A DNA stretch of 64,000 bases from Luzula sylvatica (taxonomy: Eukaryota > Streptophyta > Magnoliopsida > Poales > Juncaceae): positions 14,072,215 to 14,136,214 of the forward strand of contig OX326961.1 of the NCBI GenBank assembly GCA_946800325.1, read 5' to 3'. The first letter of the stretch is position 1. The number at the start of each line of letters is the position of its first letter. The notes beneath the pieces are model-generated. The model ran no database searches and was not told the origin of the DNA. It saw only the letters and a list, made by a program, of their open reading frames with translations. The translations under genes and the position numbers were made by a program. Below are positions 58,975-64,000 of the stretch, one piece after another.

Positions 58975-59250
58975 ACTGTTTAGACAGGATTAGTTTCGTA
59001 TTACCAAAAATAAACCAATTAGTTTCAAAATTTGAGAAATAACACTCTCGACCTTTGAAAAGTCGAGAAATTGGTAAAATGCTCGACCTTTCAAAAGTCG
59101 AGCGATTTTATACCTTAAACACCACCATTTGCAGACTTAACAGAGTAATTAGGTCCCTAATCTGCCACCTCACCTGTTCGACTTTTGAAAAGTCGGTAGC
59201 TGTGCCACGTCACCCGTTCAACTTTTGAAAGGTCGAGAGGAATCAAACAT
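58975..59250. repeat. Cluster of four small hairpins
   Basis: 'ctcgacctttgaaaagtcga' type units at 59047-59067, 59082-59102, 59176-59197 and 59217-59238; each is an imperfect palindrome with a CTCGACTTTT stem. The stretch starts with 'gggaaattttactgt'. No gene. Confidence 0.7.
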
Positions 59251-59690
59251 GGAAATTTTCATCTAACCCCCTTAATTTTCTTTAATTTGCAAAAATTACA
59301 AGACCCCCTAACTTTTCTTCAATTTGCAATTAAGCCCCTCTAAGGATATTTCATGGAATTGCTATTTTTTGGGACCAAAATACCCCTCTATTTTTCATCT
59401 TTAAATTTAATAAACATATTTTTGTATTATTTTATTAATTTAAAATCACTATAAATATTTTTTAAAATATACTAATTATAAAAAAGTATATGTTACATAC
59501 ATAATTTTAATTCTTTATTTATTATATATTTTATCATAATAACTAAAATTAAATAAAAAAATTATATAAAAAATATAGGGGTATTTTGGTCCCAAAAAAA
59601 TAGCAATTCCATGAAATACCCCTAGAGGGGTTTAATTGCAAATTCAAGAAAAGTTAGGGGGTCTTGTTTAGTTAGGGGGTCTTGTTTAGT
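59251..59690. mobile_element. Fold-back MITE truncated by the G-rich array
   Basis: The left arm begins 'ggaaattttcatctaacccc' and the right arm contains 'gggtattttggtcccaaaaa' and 'gttagggggtcttg'. The right terminal sequence, expected to read '...gaaaatttcc', is absent where the array begins. The arm start resembles the 57410-58284 family, so they may be relatives. Confidence 0.7.
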
Positions 59691-60205
59691 GCGGGACCCG
59701 GGGGGGGGGGGGGTCGGGTCCGCCCAAGCGGGGCGGGACCCGGGGGGGGGGGGGGGTCGGGTCCGCCCAAGCGGGGCGGGACCTGGGGGGGGGGGGGGGC
59801 GGGACCCGGGGGGGGGGGGTCGGGTCCGCCCAAGAGGGCGGGACCCGGGAGGGAGGGGGTCGGGTCCGCCCAAGCGGGGCGGGACCCGGGGGGGGGGGTC
59901 GGGTCCGCCCAAGAGGGCGGGACCCGGGAGGGAGGGGGTCGGGTCCGCCCAAGAGGGGCGGGACCGGGGGGGCGGGGGTCAGGTCCGCCCAAGCGGGGCG
60001 GGGCCCGGGTGGGGGGTCGGGTCCGCCCAAGCGGGGCGGGACCCGGGGGGGGGGGGTCGGGTCCGCCCAAGCGGGGCGGGACCCGGGGGGGGGGTCGGGT
60101 CCGCCCAAGCGGGGCGAGACCCGGGGGGGGGGTCGGGGCCGGGGCCTCCCAAGCGGGACGGGACCGGGGCCTCCCAAGCGGGACGGGACCGGGGGGGGGG
60201 GGGGG
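59690..60205. repeat. G-rich hairpin minisatellite, array 3 (opposite orientation)
   Basis: About 13 units: 'gggacccgg' plus a run of G, then 'tcgggtccgcccaagcgggg'. It is the complement of arrays 1 and 2. Units vary by 'agaggggc' and 'gggagggaggggg' types, and the last two differ ('ggcctcccaagcgggacggg'). Long Gly/Arg/Pro frames on both strands are repeat products, not proteins. Confidence 0.9.
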
Positions 60206-61100
60206 TAATTGTGATAAATCGGGCTTTTGAGAATGTTAAATTATAATGTTTATTTTGTACATTGTTCAACTCAAATTTTAATTTTAGTTTGGAATAGGTG
60301 GCCAGACCCAACCCAATCTCCGGATGTACAAAATAATATGAAATAAAGATTTTGTATATAGAGAGTTGAGTTATCTATTTATTTATTACATATTTTTTTG
60401 AATTCTGTTGAGTGGGGAATTACTAAGAAATAAAGATTTTTCTACAGTAGAGTGTCAACCAGCTTTGATTCCACAATTTTGAATATATTAAATGTATTTT
60501 CTTTATTAATTGAATCATTCATTGGATACGATAAGATTTCATAGAAAACATATGCTTTCATATCTGAGAAATATTTATTTTCAAAATGGACATATTTCAC
60601 TGAAAATTATGAACATATATTGCCGAAGATATTAGAGAAAAACATATAAAACGAAATACTATTTTGCGCAATTGTACATATGACCACTTCTTTACCCACT
60701 CCGACGAGAGGTGCCATTGAACAATCTGAATTGATATGGGTTGTTCACGTCCAAATTTGTTATAACTTATAATAGCATGTTATAAGATGTATGTATCATA
60801 CAAAAGTAATAGAATATAAACTATTTACGAAAAAGAAAAAAAAACTCACATTCATCGTTATTGAAGAAATTCCGATTACCATATTCGAGTGGGTGGTCTG
60901 TATAATAGTAGCAAACTACGATGTTCAATCATACGCCCCGAAATAGTCCAAACAATAAGTTTTGCCTGGACATTGTTAAGATTTGCAACATCTATCTGTA
61001 AACTTCTTTATTTCCAACTCGATCCGTCCGGTCTTTGTATCAAATTTGTTTTATGACTTTTATATCTTTTATAGATGCGTGAATAACAATGTCTTTTACT
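60206..61100. repeat. Dispersed repeat, inverted relative of 17600-17870 and 5900-6600
   Basis: 60207-60330 is the complement of parts of 17600-17868. 60570-61080 is the complement of the family at 6130-6620 ('ttgatacaaagaccgg' reversed at 61030). No gene. Confidence 0.65.
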
Positions 61101-61337
61101 CCTTAATTATTCCTCGTGACGGCTGCGGCATGTATGTTTTTAGTTCGATCGTGGCCCTTCAACAATCTCACGGGCTATGTTTGTCTAATTCAGTACATTG
61201 ATGACAAGAGGAAGTCTCAAAAAACCTGAATTAAAACATAATTAACACAAATCGTTGTGAAATTAGACCAAAATAGTCCTAATTTAACTCTAATTACCTT
61301 TTGGGGCGTCGTGAGCTCGAGCAGAGAAGAAAGACCT
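61101..61337. other. Spacer, nothing recognised
   Basis: No ORF or element end except the start of the copia LTR at its right edge. Confidence 0.5.
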
Positions 61338-63223
61338 TGTTACTGTAGGATTATACACACGAATTTAGAGGTTTGCAGCGGAATTATTTCGTATGTATAA
61401 CCTAATTCTACCCTGGATCATACTCGAAAACCACGAAAAAGGAAGAGTTATTCAGAATTTTACCTCGTACAAGTTAGTACGTGAAGCCTACTTATCCAGA
61501 TTTCGTGAACCTTCTCCAAGGATTGCTCTTGCACTCCCTCTACTCGTGTCCACCTTGATTTCGTCTGATCGAAACCGCCAACACCGTTCTAGTCGATGTC
61601 ACGATTATTCCTCTCAAGAACTTGCTCAGAAACTCTGCTCAAAAACTCTCCAGATCTCAGTTTCGGTTTTGTGTGAAAGAGAGAAAATTCGGCAGCCGAA
61701 TTAGGTCAGAAAATTGGAGAGAGAAGAGAGAGAAAAATGAAATTCTGAATATATATATAGGCAATTTTAGGTTAAATCCGAAATTAGGTTAAGAAACCCT
61801 AATTTCAGAATTAAAGCCCAAAACTAAATAAAATCAGAATAAGCCCAAAATTCTAATTAAAATCTAATTATTAGAAATTAGATTAAAATCCTAAATTCTG
61901 AGCGGGCCCAGATTATGAACTGGCCCAATTCTGATTGTATATTTGCCTAATTATATAAATTCTTCCAAGTTAATTCTTAAGCCATATTTTCTTTCAAACT
62001 CCCTCTTGGATTAAGACTTAATCAACTTGGCCATATATCCAACATATGTCGTGAGATCTAATCACACGTGATTTCATTTTGGTTTGTCCAACAAACGTAT
62101 TGGTGAGCATTATCTTGAGAATCCGATATGTTACGAAATCTTGGTGTGACCGTTGTAGGTTCGTCTAAGACTGGTAGTGGATATGGCAGCAATCCACAAG
62201 GTATTGCGAGCACTAGACTGCCGTTAATACCTACCCAGAATTAGAACGAAAAAGGTGGAGAACACCTTTATGAAGATGCAGTACATCTTCATACCTGGCT
62301 CAGATAAGTGTTACTAGTCCTCTTGTTCGCGATATCTTCCGATCAATTGAGTCACGGTGAAGTCTAAAACTTCAAGTCATCCTCTTTTCTTTTGATCAGA
62401 TATACTCTTTTCTCGATAAGAATTAGATTGATAATAACAATGCGAACTCTATTGAGTTCCATCGAGCTTGGCCAAGCATTTCATCAATCTCAATTCAATC
62501 GAGGGGCCCGAGAGATATCTCCCTCTATCCTTTTTCAAGGCTAGAAAGGAACAATTCCTATCTTGCAACCTCACATCCTTTGCCTATGCTAAAAACAATA
62601 CTCAATAATAATCTCTGCTACACAGTTACGCGTAGGGTTAATTACATCAAAGCATTGTCTTTTCACATACTAGGTATCCGTGAGATCACTCAAGTATGAA
62701 GCACTAAAACGCACTATCTGGATATGAGTTTGTCTCCAATGACTCTAACCATGTCACAAACTCATATAGTGGTCAGTCCAATATACGACGCCGCGTATAT
62801 TCATATTCTAGAATCGACGCTACCGTCTCAGATCAGTAAAACCTGATCATCTCATCTACGAATATGCCAGTGTATGTAAAAGTCTCCATTCAATGAATGG
62901 ACTACCTGGTTCAAATCTATGAACAACTTTATACACGAGGGACGTTTTAAAATTATATTCATCCCGTTTAGTGGTTTTACTATCATTCAATTGACGAATC
63001 AATATGCCAGACTATGGCCATGCAACATATTATTCTCAACTGACTCGATGCACTAAACTAGAATAAAATTCAAGGTCTATCCGATTATTATAATCGAATA
63101 ACCTATCACACACTTTCTTGTTATTTAAAATTTTTGAAATATGAAGGTTTAGGTCATATGATGAATAATAATATAAATATCTGTCTCATAAACAAATACA
63201 ATCCCAATAACACGCCTAGGGCA
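61338..63223 (-). mobile_element. 3' LTR of a Ty1/copia element (minus strand)
   Basis: On the minus strand it starts around 'tgccctaggcgtg' just after a purine-rich 'agtgggagaaca' (polypurine tract, complement of about 63229-63244) and ends '...cctacagtaaca'. The 'GGGAGA...TATGCCCTAG' layout is common in plant copia elements with long LTRs. Start and end may be off by several bases, since the 5' LTR and TSD lie outside the window. Confidence 0.65.
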
Positions 63224-63299
63224 TAATAAATGTTCTCCCACTTGCACTAGGCAGATCAAATCCCCTTATACAATAAGAAACATAAATAAAACACCCCAA
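63224..63299 (-). other. Spacer and polypurine tract between pol and 3' LTR
   Basis: On the minus strand, after the pol stop, 'gatctgcctagtgcaagtgg' leads to 'gagaaca', the presumed plus-strand priming site next to the LTR. Confidence 0.6.
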
Positions 63300-63994
63300 C
63301 TAACACTGCGATAGATATCCCAATCCTATCGCCCTAGCATGCTGCTCATGCTTGGCACGTGATAGTGGCTTCGTAAATGGATCGGCCACGTTATCCTCAG
63401 TAGGTATCTTCATTATTTTCACGTCACCTCTCTTCGTAATCTCACGAATCAAGTGGTAACGCCGGAGTACATGTTTGGACCGATGATGCGCTCGCGGTTC
63501 CTTAGATTGTGCTATTGCTCCGTTATTGTCACAATAGACATCCATGGGACCCGAGATACTTGGCATAACGCCAAGTTCCATCACGAACTGTCGTAGCCAG
63601 ACAGCCTCCTTTGCGGCTTCCGAAGCCGCGACGTATTCCGCTTCAGTTGTAGAATCAGCCACCGTCTTCTGTTTGGAGCTTTCCAAACAATAGCTCCGCC
63701 ATTGAGCGTAAAGACGTAACCACTTTGAGATTGGAAATCGTCCGGGCAAGTTTGGAAACTAGCATCTGTATATCCTTGGATAATCAGATCTCCTTCCGAA
63801 CCACCATAGACAAGAAACATATCTTTAGTATTCCTGAGATACTTAAGAACGCTCTTGACTGCGGACCAGTGAGCTTCCCCGGGATCAGACTGATAGCGGG
63901 AAGTCACACTCAACGCATATGCGACATCTGGTCTAGTACATATCATGGCATACATGATCGATCCTATAGCCGAAGCGTATGGGATCCGACTCAT
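63300..63994 (-). pseudogene. Copia pol C-terminus: end of reverse transcriptase and RNase H, frameshifted, partial
   Basis: Enters from the right edge of the window. The first frame (63994-63581) has CTRPDVAYALSVTSRYQSDP, YTDASF (RNase H Asp) and SQSGYVFTLNGGAIVWK. The second (63749-63300) has SSKQKTVADSTTEAEYVAAS (catalytic Glu), VYCDNNGAIA (Asp), HHRSKH and NVADPFTKPLSRAKHEQHAR before the stop. One base is missing in the TTT/AAA run near 63680-63683, shifting WK|SSKQ. With this shift the polyprotein could not be made whole. The 3' LTR follows directly. Confidence 0.92.
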
Positions 63995-64000
63995 TCGCTC

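Noticed and set aside
59622..60311. Long Gly/Arg- or Pro-rich open frames
   Set aside because: Products of the G-rich array, open in several frames on both strands.

Overview
This window looks like plant nuclear DNA, most likely a eudicot, from a gene-poor, AT-rich and very repeat-rich region. The evidence is the transposon content: plant L1-type LINEs with a zinc-knuckle ORF1 and an APE-endonuclease/reverse-transcriptase ORF2, Helitron ends (terminal hairpin then CTAG before T), a tRNA-derived SINE, Mutator-like and hAT-like elements with exact target-site duplications (TSDs), and a Ty1/copia element with a long LTR. I find no intact single-copy host gene, no rRNA or tRNA gene and no CRISPR array. 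A 200-base assembly gap lies at 1317-1516. The species cannot be named from the sequence alone.

Layout. Bases 1-1316 are dispersed repeats and match 19738-20404 followed by 28931-30110, so they act as an uninterrupted paralogue of that later locus. Bases 1517-7662 are a repeat block that recurs in two parts at 39917-41707 and 50476-55403, split there by about 8.8 kb of other sequence. Bases 7778-9937 hold a 'ggtcc' minisatellite ending in a Helitron 3' terminus. Bases 9938-17590 hold an inverted copy of material found again at 29930-31700 and 43991-46710; inside it are a minus-strand Helitron end and a 2.8-kb Mutator-like element with a FAR1-like coding scrap. Bases 20405-28930 form a minus-strand Helitron that contains a 6.2-kb LINE (21480-27722), and an hAT-like element (28935-29527) sits on the Helitron edge. 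A second LINE lies on the minus strand at 34540-38553. Bases 43193-46243 carry a LINE 3' scrap and a second Helitron copy with exon-like captured segments. The right end holds a solo LTR (55446-56887), a Mutator-type fold-back element (57410-58284), and a copia element entering from the right edge (3' LTR 61338-63223, pol C-terminus 63300-64000). Three GC-rich arrays (39080-39595, 50397-50478, 59690-60205) alternate short hairpins with long G/C runs and lie at junctions between repeat blocks.

How the parts work together. The LINEs encode the machinery for target-primed reverse transcription. The SINE and three LINE tails in this window end alike (hairpin, then TTCAAA and poly-A), which suggests a shared 3' end recognised by one reverse transcriptase. 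The Helitrons and Mutator-like elements have no transposition gene here and appear non-autonomous, carrying host-like exon fragments. The most notable structures are the LINE flanked by an antisense SINE within one TSD, the Helitron with its own empty site in the same window, and the hairpin/poly-G arrays.
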